Shown here: positions 18,667 through 28,830 of the stretch, piece by piece | How the letters are laid out: each line of letters starts with the position of its first letter | Position numbering within the stretch: the first letter of the stretch is position 1 | NCBI GenBank assembly: GCA_947464955.1 | Contig: CANHZI010000020.1 | Span: 1-38,972 of the forward strand | Reading direction: 5' to 3' | DNA: 38,972 nucleotides | From: Oxalobacteraceae bacterium | GTDB taxonomy: Bacteria; Pseudomonadota; Gammaproteobacteria; Burkholderiales; Burkholderiaceae_D | Notes under the pieces: model-generated | The model's database searches: none | Told to the model about the DNA's origin: nothing | Seen by the model: only the letters and a program-made list of their open reading frames with translations | Program-made: the position numbers and the translations under genes

Positions 18667-19654
18667 AGACGGCATACAAAAAGCAGCCACTTTAATGCTG
18701 GCGCTAGGCGAGGATGCGGCAGCAGAAGTGATGAAGCATCTTGGGCCACGTGAAGTACAAAAAATCGGTGCTGCAATGGCAACTATCGGGGCGATTCCGC
18801 ATGAAACGATTGCCAAGGTGCTCGAAGAATTCAAGTCCCACGCAGACTTGAGTTCATCGGTTGGGCTAGACTCGGATGAATACATTCGCAATGTGTTGAC
18901 CAAGGCGCTCGGCGATGACAAAGCATCGTCATTACTCAACCGAATTCTAGGCGGCAAAGATGCCAGCGGTATTGAAAGTCTGAAGTGGATGGATTCCGCG
19001 TCGGTCGCTGAACTGATCAAGAACGAGCATCCACAAATTATCGCGACCATCTTGGTCCACCTTGAAAGCGATCAGGCGAGTGAAATTTTGAATCACTTTA
19101 GCGAACGCCTTAGAAACGACGCTGTGCTCAGGATTGCAACCCTGGACGGTATCCAACCGACAGCCCTACGCGAACTTAATGATGTGCTGACCAAGTTATT
19201 GACGGGGAACGAAAGCCTCAAGAAAAAATCGATCGGTGGTGTGCGTGCTGCTGCAGAAATTTTGAACTTCATGAGTGGTGAGAATGAAGCCTCCATCATG
19301 GAAAATCTGCGCAAATACGATGGTGATATGGCTGAGAAAATTATGGATGAAATGTTCGTCTTCGATAATATTCTCGAGATCGACGACCGTGGTATCCAAT
19401 TATTGCTGCGCGAAGTACAGTCAGATTCATTGATCATCGCGCTCAAAGGTGCGAATGCAGAAATGCGCGAAAAGATCTTCAAAAACATGTCACAACGTGC
19501 AGCCGAAATGATGCGCGAAGACCTCGAATCAAAAGGCCCTGTTCGTTTGTCTGAAGTTGAAGCGCAACAAAAACAAATTCTGATGATTGTTCGCCGCTTG
19601 GCTGACGAAGGTCAGATTATGCTAGGTGCGAAAGGCGAGGATGCTTATGTCTAG
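18659..19654 (+). CDS. fliG: Flagellar motor switch protein FliG
   Basis: MSEDGIQKAATLMLALGEDAAAEVMKHLGPREVQKIGAAMA...EHPQIIATILVHLESDQASEIL. Confidence 0.98.
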   Translation: MSEDGIQKAATLMLALGEDAAAEVMKHLGPREVQKIGAAMATIGAIPHETIAKVLEEFKSHADLSSSVGLDSDEYIRNVLTKALGDDKASSLLNRILGGKDASGIESLKWMDSASVAELIKNEHPQIIATILVHLESDQASEILNHFSERLRNDAVLRIATLDGIQPTALRELNDVLTKLLTGNESLKKKSIGGVRAAAEILNFMSGENEASIMENLRKYDGDMAEKIMDEMFVFDNILEIDDRGIQLLLREVQSDSLIIALKGANAEMREKIFKNMSQRAAEMMREDLESKGPVRLSEVEAQQKQILMIVRRLADEGQIMLGAKGEDAYV

Positions 19655-20321
19655 TGTGCTCCCCAAAGGACAGCAGACTGCATATCAACGATGGGAACTC
19701 ACCTCGTTTGGTGATGCTCGCCCATCACAAGTAGAAAAACAAACAGAAGTAGCTCGAATCTCAGAAGCTGAAATCGAAGCGATTAAAGCGCAAGCGAGAA
19801 ACGAAGCTTACGCAGAAGGATTTAAAGAAGCCTATCAAGTCGGCTATAACGAAGGGCAACAGACAGGCTATGCAGAAATGCAAGAGCAAGCAAGCAATTT
19901 GGTTGCCCACCTTGAAGGTTTAGCAGAGCAGTTTCAAGATCAATTAAATCAAGCGCATCAAGTTGTTGGCGATGAGCTACTCAAACTTGCTATTAGTCTC
20001 GCAAGCAGCATGACAAAGAAGTATTTTCAAGTCGCGCCAGAAGCAATTACAGACATCGCACAAGAAGCAATCGCCCTGCTGCCGTCGATACAACAACCAG
20101 CGCAAATTTTCTTGCACCCCGACGATGTAGATTTGGTTCGAGAGTTAGGAAATGCGAAGCTAGAAAAGGATGGTTGGCGTTTGCTGGCAGACATGCAAAT
20201 GACACGAGGCGGTTGCCGTATTGAAACCGGCCAGAATGTAGTTGACGCTAGCTATGAAACGCGCTGGAACCGTTTAACCGAGAATCTAATCGGTGTGACC
20301 CAAGCACCAGACAGCTTATGA
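19647..20321 (+). CDS. fliH: Flagellar assembly protein FliH
   Basis: [38 protein letters not shown] (AxxxGxxxG repeats) and [18 protein letters not shown]; start within the fliG 3' end. Confidence 0.95.
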   Translation: MSSVLPKGQQTAYQRWELTSFGDARPSQVEKQTEVARISEAEIEAIKAQARNEAYAEGFKEAYQVGYNEGQQTGYAEMQEQASNLVAHLEGLAEQFQDQLNQAHQVVGDELLKLAISLASSMTKKYFQVAPEAITDIAQEAIALLPSIQQPAQIFLHPDDVDLVRELGNAKLEKDGWRLLADMQMTRGGCRIETGQNVVDASYETRWNRLTENLIGVTQAPDSL

Positions 20322-21709
20322 GCGCGATCAACTCCCCATTTGCGTGGAAAGAACAGCTACAGTCTAGTCTGAGAAAAGTTCAGCAAGGACAAGTTGATAA
20401 TGTCTCAGGGCGCATAGTGAAAGTTACCGGTTTGGTGATGGAAGCTGTCGGGCTCAAACTTCCCGTCGGTAGCGCCTGTCTAATTGAGCTTCAAAGTGGG
20501 ATTAAAATTGAGGCAGAGGTCGTTGGCTTTGATGGCGATCGTTTATTTTTAATGCCCCAAAGCGATCTTGAAGGTGTAATACCCGGGGCCCCAGTCTTTC
20601 CCGTGAATGCACCACAAGTGCAAGATCCATCGCAGCCACAGCGCAGAAACAGTGATCGTACAAAACATCTCCCCGTTGGGGATGAGCTTTTAGGAAGAGT
20701 ATTGGATGCCAATGGCAGGCCTCTCGATAGTATCGGCCCACTACATTATCGAGCAACAGCACCGCTCGGGGCACGTATTTACAATCCCTTGTCACGAGCG
20801 CCAATCAAAGAACAACTCGACGTGGGTGTAAGAGCGATCAACAGTATGCTGACGGTTGGACGTGGCCAACGACTAGGGCTGTTCGCTGGGTCTGGCGTTG
20901 GTAAGAGCGTATTACTAGGCATGATGGCGCGCTACACCACGGCCGATGTGATTGTGGTCGGCTTAATTGGCGAACGGGGTCGGGAGGTGAAAGAGTTTAT
21001 CGAAGAGATTCTAGGTGAAGAAGGCCTAGCACGTTCGGTCGTCGTCGCTGCTCCCGCAGATGCGCCTCCACTGATGCGCTTACAAGGTGCCGCCTATGCC
21101 ACCACGATCGCTGAATATTTTCGAGATCAAGGGAAGAATGTGTTGTTGATTATGGATTCACTGACGCGTTATGCCATGGCTCAACGTGAGATCGCCTTGG
21201 CCATCGGTGAGCCCCCTGCAACCAAAGGCTACCCGCCTTCTGTATTCGCGAAGCTCCCTATTTTGGTTGAACGTGCCGGTAACGGTAAGCTTGGCGGCGG
21301 CTCTATTACCGCTTTTTATACCGTATTGACCGAGGGTGATGATCAACAAGATCCTATTGCCGACTCCGCTCGAGCGATCCTTGATGGTCATATAGTGCTG
21401 AACCGAACTTTAGCAGAAAGCGGTCATTACCCAGCAATTGATATCGAACAATCCATTAGCCGCGCCATGCACGGCATTACTACACCACAGCACCAAGCGG
21501 CAGCAAGAAAGCTCAAACAACTTTACTCACGTTATGAGCGGAGCCGAGATTTGATCAATGTCGGTGCCTATTCTGCCGGCTCGGACCCTCTTCTTGACGA
21601 GGCAATTCGGAAATACGCAAGAATTCAAGCCTTTTTACAGCAAGAAATCCCTGAAAAGGCGAGCATTTCAGAGAGCTTAGAGGGACTTTCCGCTCTATTC
21701 GAGGCTTAG
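20318..21709 (+). CDS. fliI: Flagellum-specific ATP synthase FliI
   Basis: Walker [78 protein letters not shown]. Confidence 0.98.
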   Translation: MSAINSPFAWKEQLQSSLRKVQQGQVDNVSGRIVKVTGLVMEAVGLKLPVGSACLIELQSGIKIEAEVVGFDGDRLFLMPQSDLEGVIPGAPVFPVNAPQVQDPSQPQRRNSDRTKHLPVGDELLGRVLDANGRPLDSIGPLHYRATAPLGARIYNPLSRAPIKEQLDVGVRAINSMLTVGRGQRLGLFAGSGVGKSVLLGMMARYTTADVIVVGLIGERGREVKEFIEEILGEEGLARSVVVAAPADAPPLMRLQGAAYATTIAEYFRDQGKNVLLIMDSLTRYAMAQREIALAIGEPPATKGYPPSVFAKLPILVERAGNGKLGGGSITAFYTVLTEGDDQQDPIADSARAILDGHIVLNRTLAESGHYPAIDIEQSISRAMHGITTPQHQAAARKLKQLYSRYERSRDLINVGAYSAGSDPLLDEAIRKYARIQAFLQQEIPEKASISESLEGLSALFEA

Positions 21710-21753
21710 ATTTTTGCCGCCTGCAGTATGCTAAGGAAAAGTGAAAATGGCTC

Positions 21754-22197
21754 ATGGCTAAATCGCAACTACAAACACTGATCGAATTGGCTGAAACTGA
21801 ACTGGATAACGCTGCTAAAAGTCTAGGTCGCACTGTAAAGGCCAAGGATGATGCGGATGCACAACTAGTCATGCTGACGCAATACCGATCAGATTATGAA
21901 AATCGGCTACAAGCCACAGCGCAACGTGGCCTGAATGTAGCGCAGTACGCCAACTTTCAAGCGTTTATTGCGAAGTTAGATCAAGCGATTGAAGGACAAA
22001 AGCAAGTCATTGCAGATGCAGAATACCGTGTAAAGCGCGCAACTCAGCATTGGCAAGAATGTGAGAAGAAACGCTTGTCCTATCAAATTTTGATCGACAA
22101 GAACACCAAGCTAGAGCAACAGCGTGATGTAAAACGTGATCAGAAGCAAACAGATGAATTAGCAACTCGGCGACTTTTCTACAATCGATCGAATTAG
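21754..22197 (+). CDS. fliJ: Flagellar export protein FliJ
   Basis: Coiled-coil protein downstream of fliI: LQTLIELAETELDNAAKSLGRTVKAKDDADAQLVMLTQYRSDYENRL. Confidence 0.92.
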   Translation: MAKSQLQTLIELAETELDNAAKSLGRTVKAKDDADAQLVMLTQYRSDYENRLQATAQRGLNVAQYANFQAFIAKLDQAIEGQKQVIADAEYRVKRATQHWQECEKKRLSYQILIDKNTKLEQQRDVKRDQKQTDELATRRLFYNRSN

Positions 22198-22211
22198 AAC
22201 AACCTTTAGGT

Positions 22212-24308
22212 GTGAAAATGCAAAGCTCTCAAGTATTGATCCAACTGACGGCAACCCCGATCTCAGCTAAGAACCCTGGCGTTTCCATCGATCAAAAACA
22301 GAATCCGAATTCAACGTTTAAAGCGGCATTGAACCGCGAGGTCAAGAATCAAACGAATGGTCTTGAATCAAAACAAAATGTCAAAAAAAACGAGTCAAAG
22401 GAAAAGCTCGAATCAAGCCATGCTGAAAAAAACGTAGGCGCCACCAGTACTGTAACCAAAGCGTCTCAAGAGAATGAAAGCCAAGAGGAATTAAAGACAA
22501 CCGATTCCGTAAGCTCCACGGAGCTTCCGGTAGCGAGCAATCAATTTCTTCATCCACTAGAAATTATTCGCGACCTGCAAGCATTGGAGCAAGAAAAAAA
22601 AGACGAGCTCACGCTGACTGATGATCAACACCCAGACGGCAATCTTGCATCGTTAATCAACGTAGGCAATGTTCAAACCAGCCTGCCAACAGATAAGGTT
22701 CAGGACCTTAGCGATGAAACACAAACGATGAGGACGACGGAATTATCGTTAGGCAATCAAACCCTTAGAAATAATAATGCTGAGAAAACCGAAGCTTCAA
22801 CTGACAATAAACAAGATGCCTCGAATATGAAGACAATTCCGATCGATGAACTGGCTGTTCAACGCCCTGCGGGTCCACCAGAGGCTCAGCAAGTTATTAA
22901 AAACCTGAGCGAAAACGACCAGAAAGTCGAAACTGCTGTAGACACAAAAATAGCAGCGGCACCGACAAAGGCAAGTGCCCCTACCACCACTACCTCAGTT
23001 AAAGTAGAGAACAACAGCAAATTGACTGCAAGCCTTAATTCAGCATTGGCAAAAGTGTTCAACACTGAAGTGCCAGCCACAGCGGTTCGCCCACAAACGA
23101 CTGAAGCGCAAGATGCGACTCCAGCAATTCAGGTGACGACACCATTAACGATGATCGATACTGCTGCGAAAACTGATTCCACAGATACCAAAATACAGAA
23201 AGTGGATGCCCTACGCATTCCTGAAGCACAAGGCAACACATCGATCTCAGCGAAAATCGACTCGGCAAGCGCCAAGCAACCTCTTGATCTGTCGCCGGAA
23301 TCTCGCTCTGCTTTGAACATCAGTGGAGATGTCTTACCCGTCGCCATCAGTAAGGATCTAACTAAAACAACTACTGTTGTTTCAACGCAATTGGCGAGTG
23401 AATCTAACAAAACAAGCAGAGAACCAATCTCCAATCTAGGTGACGAAGAAATCGTCAATATAGACGCGGCAAAAAACATCACGGTGAAATTGAGCGAACC
23501 AAATATCGCACCGCCACCCGCGAATACGGTGAAGCCTCAAAGCGAAACCAATGTAACGATCACGCCAAACCAAGCGAGTTTGCCAAATCAAACCATTCGC
23601 AATGGCTTAAACCTGAAAGATAGTGATCGAGATAGCAATACCAAGCTGGGAATGTTGGAGACCCTACAAAACCCAAACATCGCAGCAATAGAAAAGAAAC
23701 AGAGTGATAGCGATTCCAGAATAAACAATCTTGAAAAGAAACACGATTTTGACAGCAGTTTAAAAGAGCGCATGGCGAATAATGCGATGCCACCAGTAAT
23801 GGACGAAACGACGATCGCCAATGCCACTCCAAGTATTGGTGAAACTTCAGTCGCTAGATTAGAAGATAAGCATATTGGGCCTCGCGTTGGCTCTAAGATG
23901 TGGGATCAAGCCATTGGACAGAAAGTCATATGGATGGTTGCTGGCGGGGAACAGAGCGCAGAGCTCAGCTTGAATCCTCCTGATCTTGGTCCATTGCAAG
24001 TGGTTCTCAGTATTAGCGATAACTTTGTCGATGCCAGTTTCGTTTCTTCACACCTTGATGTGAGAGAGGCGATCGAAGCTGCAGCGCCGAAATTAAGAGA
24101 AATGATGGACAACGCTGGCATTTCATTGTCGGGATTCTCTGTTAGCTCACAGTCATCATCTAGCAATATGAACTTCTCAAACGAGCAGAATAGACAGTCA
24201 CCTTCATCTTCTTCAAGAATGAACAAGCTCGAGGTCGATAATTCTGTCCGTGTGAACGCGACACCGGTTTCTCGTACCCAATTGGGTGCGGTTGATACAT
24301 TTGTCTAA
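22212..24308 (+). CDS. fliK: Flagellar hook-length control protein FliK (GTG or internal ATG start)
   Basis: C-terminal GGEQSAELSLNPPDLGPLQVVLSISDNFVDASFVSSHLDVREAIEAAAPKLREMMDNAGISLSGFSVSS. Confidence 0.93.
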   Translation: MKMQSSQVLIQLTATPISAKNPGVSIDQKQNPNSTFKAALNREVKNQTNGLESKQNVKKNESKEKLESSHAEKNVGATSTVTKASQENESQEELKTTDSVSSTELPVASNQFLHPLEIIRDLQALEQEKKDELTLTDDQHPDGNLASLINVGNVQTSLPTDKVQDLSDETQTMRTTELSLGNQTLRNNNAEKTEASTDNKQDASNMKTIPIDELAVQRPAGPPEAQQVIKNLSENDQKVETAVDTKIAAAPTKASAPTTTTSVKVENNSKLTASLNSALAKVFNTEVPATAVRPQTTEAQDATPAIQVTTPLTMIDTAAKTDSTDTKIQKVDALRIPEAQGNTSISAKIDSASAKQPLDLSPESRSALNISGDVLPVAISKDLTKTTTVVSTQLASESNKTSREPISNLGDEEIVNIDAAKNITVKLSEPNIAPPPANTVKPQSETNVTITPNQASLPNQTIRNGLNLKDSDRDSNTKLGMLETLQNPNIAAIEKKQSDSDSRINNLEKKHDFDSSLKERMANNAMPPVMDETTIANATPSIGETSVARLEDKHIGPRVGSKMWDQAIGQKVIWMVAGGEQSAELSLNPPDLGPLQVVLSISDNFVDASFVSSHLDVREAIEAAAPKLREMMDNAGISLSGFSVSSQSSSSNMNFSNEQNRQSPSSSSRMNKLEVDNSVRVNATPVSRTQLGAVDTFV

Positions 24309-24563
24309 GTTGTTGTCGTCTACACAGTTTTTTGAGGTTTTTTGGATGGAATGAAGGTTCATCGCTTATCAAATGCAAAACAATACTATAATTGGATGAG
24401 TGAAATAAATTCCCTATTGAAACTTTTCCCTGAAATTTAGTTTCGATAGATTTGAATTTAAGAGCTAAGCCCAAAATCCTACGTTTTTTCTAGGATGAAA
24501 TTTCTAGAAAAGTGGGGATAATGATCCACAGCGAACACCGTATTGAAGTTGCGAGAGGAAAAA

Positions 24564-25067
24564 ATGTCGAAAGCACCTGCAAAACCAGCAGCAGATGGCG
24601 CAGCGCCAGCAGGAAAGTCCAAAAAGAAACTTATCGTTATCATTTTGGCTGCGGTAGTACTTTTAGGTGGTATTGGTGGGGGAGCGTTTTTCTTTCTTTC
24701 AAAGAAAAAAGCACCTGGAAAAGAAAAAGAACATAAGGAAGAAGTGGCAAAGGCACCCGTTTTCCTACCACTTGAGCCCTTTGTCGTGAATCTGCAATCA
24801 GAAGGCGGAGATAAGTACCTGCAAGTACAAATGACTTTACAGGTTCCCGACGATGCACAGGTCGCGTTGATCAAGGCAAATAACCCCCAAGTTCGTAGCC
24901 GAGTGTTGATGCTACTTTCAAGTAAAGATGCTAATGAAATTCTTACCCAAGAAGGTAAAGACAAGCTAATTGAAGAAATTACTGAACAAATTAATTTGCC
25001 ATTTGTTCCCAAGGGCAATCCGCAAAAAGTCAGCGGTGTATTTTTCACTTCTTTTGTAGTCCAATAA
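24564..25067 (+). CDS. fliL: Flagellar basal body-associated protein FliL
   Basis: MSKAPAKPAADG..., single TM VIILAAVVLLGGIGGGAFFFL, then LEPFVVNLQSEGGDKYLQVQMTLQV; SD GAGAGG upstream of ATG 24564. Confidence 0.95.
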   Translation: MSKAPAKPAADGAAPAGKSKKKLIVIILAAVVLLGGIGGGAFFFLSKKKAPGKEKEHKEEVAKAPVFLPLEPFVVNLQSEGGDKYLQVQMTLQVPDDAQVALIKANNPQVRSRVLMLLSSKDANEILTQEGKDKLIEEITEQINLPFVPKGNPQKVSGVFFTSFVVQ

Positions 25068-25071
25068 AAAC

Positions 25072-26085
25072 GTGTCTGATAATTTTCTATCACAGGAAGA
25101 AGTCGATGCCCTTTTAAAGGGCGTGACTGGCGATCAAGACGATACCGACAATCTTGAAGATACCTCGGGTGTCCGCCCCTATAATTTGGCAACCCAGGAA
25201 CGTATCGTTCGTGGTCGTATGCCAACGCTGGAAATTATCAATGAACGTTTTGCGCGTCTTCTACGTATCGGGCTCTTTAATTTCTTGCGTCGCAGCGCTG
25301 AAGTGTCCGTCGGTACTGTCAAAGTTTCTAAGTACAGCGAATTCATTCGTAACCTCGTGGTACCAACCAATCTAAACCTAACACACATGAAACCCTTGCG
25401 TGGCACATCCTTGATTGTGCTTGACCCTGGCTTGGTGTTTCTATTGGTTGACAACTTATTTGGTGGCGATGGTCGCTTTCATACGCGGGTTGAGGGGCGC
25501 GACTTTACACAAACCGAGCAACGCATTATTCAACGTATTCTCGAAATCATTTACGAGACTTACGCCAAATCTTGGGAACCTGTGTATCCCGTTCAGTTCG
25601 AATATATTCGCTCTGAAATGAATACGCAGTTCGCCAATATTGCCACACCAAATGAGGTGGTTGTCTCTACCACGTTCACCATCGAATTGGGCCCAGTCAG
25701 CGGCGAAATGCATATGTGCATGCCCTACTCCATGATCGAGCCAATTCGCGATTTGCTTACCAGTAGCTTGCAAGGTGAAACACTGGAGATTGACAAACGC
25801 TGGGTGCGTTTAATGACACAACAGATTCAAATTGCTGAGGTTGAACTGGTAGCAGACTTGGGTCAAACCCGCGTCACCCTAGGTGACATTCTGAATATGA
25901 AAGTCGGTGACGTCATTCCTTTACACGTACCGGAAATCGTTTCGGCAAAAGTCGACGGCACACCAGTGATGGAATGTAAATACGGCGTTTTCAACGGCCA
26001 ATATGCCTTACGTGTAGAAAAATTATTAGGCTCAAGCGTCAATGAAATCGCACACGAAGTAATGCAGGGAGAGAATAATGGATGA
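25072..26085 (+). CDS. fliM: Flagellar motor switch protein FliM (GTG start)
   Basis: MSDNFLSQEEVDALLKGVTGDQDD...LVFLLVDNLFGGDGRFHTRVEGRDFTQTEQRII. Confidence 0.98.
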   Translation: MSDNFLSQEEVDALLKGVTGDQDDTDNLEDTSGVRPYNLATQERIVRGRMPTLEIINERFARLLRIGLFNFLRRSAEVSVGTVKVSKYSEFIRNLVVPTNLNLTHMKPLRGTSLIVLDPGLVFLLVDNLFGGDGRFHTRVEGRDFTQTEQRIIQRILEIIYETYAKSWEPVYPVQFEYIRSEMNTQFANIATPNEVVVSTTFTIELGPVSGEMHMCMPYSMIEPIRDLLTSSLQGETLEIDKRWVRLMTQQIQIAEVELVADLGQTRVTLGDILNMKVGDVIPLHVPEIVSAKVDGTPVMECKYGVFNGQYALRVEKLLGSSVNEIAHEVMQGENNG

Positions 26086-26506
26086 CAACAACGAAACCCC
26101 GATCAGTGAAGACGATTGGGGTGCGGCGATTGCTGAACAAGAGAAGGCCGACGCTGAGGCAGCCGCCCGGGCTGCTGCGCCAGCGGTGAACTCTGGTGCT
26201 GGCTTGTTCCAAGAATTTGGAAAAGGTACCCAGTCACAAACACAGAACGATATCGATTTCATTCTCGACATTCCTGTCCAACTCACTGTTGAACTTGGTC
26301 GCACCAAAATCGCAATCAAAAACTTGCTGCAATTGGCACAAGGCTCTGTGGTTGAACTCGATGGTTTAGCCGGTGAACCGATGGATGTGCTCGTCAACGG
26401 TTGTTTGATTGCACAAGGTGAGGTCGTGGTGGTCAATGATAAGTTTGGTATTCGCTTGACTGATATTGTGACGCCTGCTGAACGTATCCGCAAACTGAAC
26501 AAATAA
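26078..26506 (+). CDS. fliN: Flagellar motor switch protein FliN
   Basis: IDFILDIPVQLTVELGRTKIAIKNLLQLAQGSVVELDGLAGEPMDVLVNGCLIAQGEVVVVNDKFGIRLTDIVTPAERI. Confidence 0.98.
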   Translation: MDDNNETPISEDDWGAAIAEQEKADAEAAARAAAPAVNSGAGLFQEFGKGTQSQTQNDIDFILDIPVQLTVELGRTKIAIKNLLQLAQGSVVELDGLAGEPMDVLVNGCLIAQGEVVVVNDKFGIRLTDIVTPAERIRKLNK

Positions 26507-26922
26507 TGCACAAACTCCTCTCGTTTCTGATTTGTATTGCGGCGCCAGGCGTATGCTTGGCGCAAACAAAAACGGTGTCACCAACTACCGGCCTATTACA
26601 AATTTTTTTGGCACTGTCTTTCGTCATTGCGTTGATGTTGGTTGCGGCTTGGTTATTCAAACGAATTGGACCAATCGCAAACGGACATTTGCTACAAATG
26701 AGAGTGATTGGTGGTTTGAATATTGGAAATCGTGAAAAGATCATGGTCGTGGAGGTCGCTGATCAATGGTTAGTGCTCGGAGTGACTGCACAGAACATCA
26801 ATACTTTAGCGACCTTACCCAAACAGGAAATTCCAAGTACAGAAACGAATCAAGTTGTACCGAATTCCTTCGCAGACTGGTTAAAGAAAAATCTCGACAA
26901 GCGCAATTCACCTCAGCCTTAA
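26506..26922 (+). CDS. fliO: Flagellar biosynthetic protein FliO
   Basis: Signal/TM segment then KRIGPIANGHLLQMRVIGGLNIGNREKIMVVEVADQWLVLGVTAQNINTLATLP; between fliN and fliP. Confidence 0.95.
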   Translation: MHKLLSFLICIAAPGVCLAQTKTVSPTTGLLQIFLALSFVIALMLVAAWLFKRIGPIANGHLLQMRVIGGLNIGNREKIMVVEVADQWLVLGVTAQNINTLATLPKQEIPSTETNQVVPNSFADWLKKNLDKRNSPQP

Positions 26923-26931
26923 AGTAAGATT

Positions 26932-27702
26932 ATGAAAAGACCACGCGCTTACCTTGGCCTTGCAGCCAGCCTCGCTGCCTTGGCACTATTCGCGGCAACA
27001 CCGGAAGTTGCGTTTGCACAGGCTAACAGCGCTTTGCCCGTGATCACGAGTACGCCTGCGGCTGGTGGTGGTCAAAACTATTCACTGAGTATTCAGACGC
27101 TGCTGTTTCTAACAGCGCTCAGTTTTTTGCCGGCTGTACTTTTGATGATGACCAGTTTTACGCGAATCATCATCGTCCTCTCTCTATTACGTCAAGCATT
27201 GGGCACACAAGGCGCACCACCAAACCAAGTTCTGGTAGGTCTCTCTTTGTTTCTGACCTTATTTGTCATGGGGCCTTCGTTTGACAAGATATACCAAGAC
27301 GCATACCTACCGTTTAGCGAAAACAAAATTACCATGCAAAAAGCGATGGAGAAAGGTGTTGAGCCACTGAAGCAGTTCATGCTGAAGCAAACTCGAGAAA
27401 CCGACATCGCCCTCTATGTACGTCTTTCAAATACACCAGCGCTACAAGGCCCAGAAGATGTGCCGCTACGTGTTCTGATACCAGCTTTCATTACCAGCGA
27501 ACTTAAGACTGCCTTCCAAATTAGTTTCGCCATCTTTATTCCATTTCTTATTATCGATATGGTGGTAGCTAGCGTGCTGATGGCCATGGGTATGATGATG
27601 GTGTCACCTTCTATCGTATCCCTTCCGTTTAAGTTGATGCTATTTGTACTCGTCGATGGTTGGCAACTATTAATCGGCTCGTTAGCAAGAAGTTTTTATT
27701 AG
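26932..27702 (+). CDS. fliP: Flagellar biosynthetic protein FliP
   Basis: [59 protein letters not shown]. Confidence 0.98.
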   Translation: MKRPRAYLGLAASLAALALFAATPEVAFAQANSALPVITSTPAAGGGQNYSLSIQTLLFLTALSFLPAVLLMMTSFTRIIIVLSLLRQALGTQGAPPNQVLVGLSLFLTLFVMGPSFDKIYQDAYLPFSENKITMQKAMEKGVEPLKQFMLKQTRETDIALYVRLSNTPALQGPEDVPLRVLIPAFITSELKTAFQISFAIFIPFLIIDMVVASVLMAMGMMMVSPSIVSLPFKLMLFVLVDGWQLLIGSLARSFY

Positions 27703-27710
27703 GAATTGAC

Positions 27711-27980
27711 ATGACACCCGACAGCGTAATGACTTTAGGTCGACATGCAATGGAAATCACCTTGATGGTTTCTGCCCCTCTTCTACTGGTTGCACTGGTG
27801 ATCGGTTTGTTAGTCAGTATCTTCCAAGCAGCCACACAGATCAATGAAACGACACTGTCTTTTATTCCAAAACTTGTCGGCATATTTGTCACTCTCGTGA
27901 TCGCAGGACCCTGGATGCTGACCGTGATGGGCGATTACATGCGTGAAGTATTTACAGGGATCGCCACGATCGCTGGCTAG
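27711..27980 (+). CDS. fliQ: Flagellar biosynthetic protein FliQ
   Basis: MTPDSVMTLGRHAMEITLMVSAPLLLVALVIGLLVSIFQAATQINETTLSFIPKLVGIF. Confidence 0.97.
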   Translation: MTPDSVMTLGRHAMEITLMVSAPLLLVALVIGLLVSIFQAATQINETTLSFIPKLVGIFVTLVIAGPWMLTVMGDYMREVFTGIATIAG

Positions 27981-27985
27981 TCGCC

Positions 27986-28783
27986 ATGATTTCAATTAGT
28001 ACCCAAGAGCTGCTCTCCCTCATCGCCGCATTTCTGTGGCCCCTCACTCGCATACTTGGATTCATTGTCGTCGCCCCGCCATTCGGTAACAATGGCGTCC
28101 CTCCTTTGGTTAAGATCGCGCTCGGCGTAATGCTGGCTTTAATCGTCGCACCGACCATTGATCCCATTGCAAATGTCGACATGGTCTCCATCACAGGCAT
28201 CATGATTCTGATTCAACAGTTTGTCGTTGGGCTTGCTATGGGCTTCATGGTGCGTATCATTATGGCTGGGGTCGAAATGGCGGGTGAAGTTGCAGGCCTC
28301 ACCATGGGATTGGGCTTTGCCACGTTTTTTGATCCACAAACACGAGGTAGATCAACTGCGATCAGCCAATTCTTGGTTATCATTGCGACCTTATTGATCC
28401 TAACGATGAACGTGCATCTAGCAATGTTTGAAGCCTTAGTGACGAGCTTTAAGACGATTCCTATTTCAACTTCCTTAGAAATGGGATTTAGCTCGCAAAA
28501 GCTAGTAATCTGGGGGCAAGAAATATTCAAGGTTGGCATGCTCTTGTCACTCCCGATCGTCGCGGCGCTCTTGATCGCGAATATTGCGCTAGGCATATTG
28601 ACCAGAGCTGCTCCGCAGTTAAACATTTTTGGTATCGGATTTCCGATTACCATCACCGTTGGTTTTGTGATGTTAGGTTTAGTGTTACCCTACCTTCTTT
28701 TACCATTTGAAAACATCTTCCGCCACATGATAGACGCGATTAATAGCATGGGGCAAAGTCTTCCTCCCACACCTTCGAATTAA
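27986..28783 (+). CDS. fliR: Flagellar biosynthetic protein FliR
   Basis: Membrane protein following fliQ: PLTRILGFIVVAPPFGNNGVPPLVKIALGVMLALIVAP...FATFFDPQTRGRSTAISQFL. Confidence 0.97.
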   Translation: MISISTQELLSLIAAFLWPLTRILGFIVVAPPFGNNGVPPLVKIALGVMLALIVAPTIDPIANVDMVSITGIMILIQQFVVGLAMGFMVRIIMAGVEMAGEVAGLTMGLGFATFFDPQTRGRSTAISQFLVIIATLLILTMNVHLAMFEALVTSFKTIPISTSLEMGFSSQKLVIWGQEIFKVGMLLSLPIVAALLIANIALGILTRAAPQLNIFGIGFPITITVGFVMLGLVLPYLLLPFENIFRHMIDAINSMGQSLPPTPSN

Positions 28784-28830
28784 GACGCTCAACAAACCTA
28801 TGGTGGTATCAACACCAAACACGCTGACAT

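Noticed and set aside
18565-19050. 161-aa and neighbouring minus-strand ORFs antisense to fliF/fliG
   Set aside because: Overlap strongly supported fliF/fliG coding sequence; low-complexity Ser-rich translation; no RBS or domain evidence.
24479-25225. 248-aa minus-strand ORF (MAYDHERYVPGLPNYRGG...) antisense to fliL/fliM
   Set aside because: Fully antisense to well-supported fliL and the start of fliM; no recognisable domain. Most likely a spurious mirror ORF.
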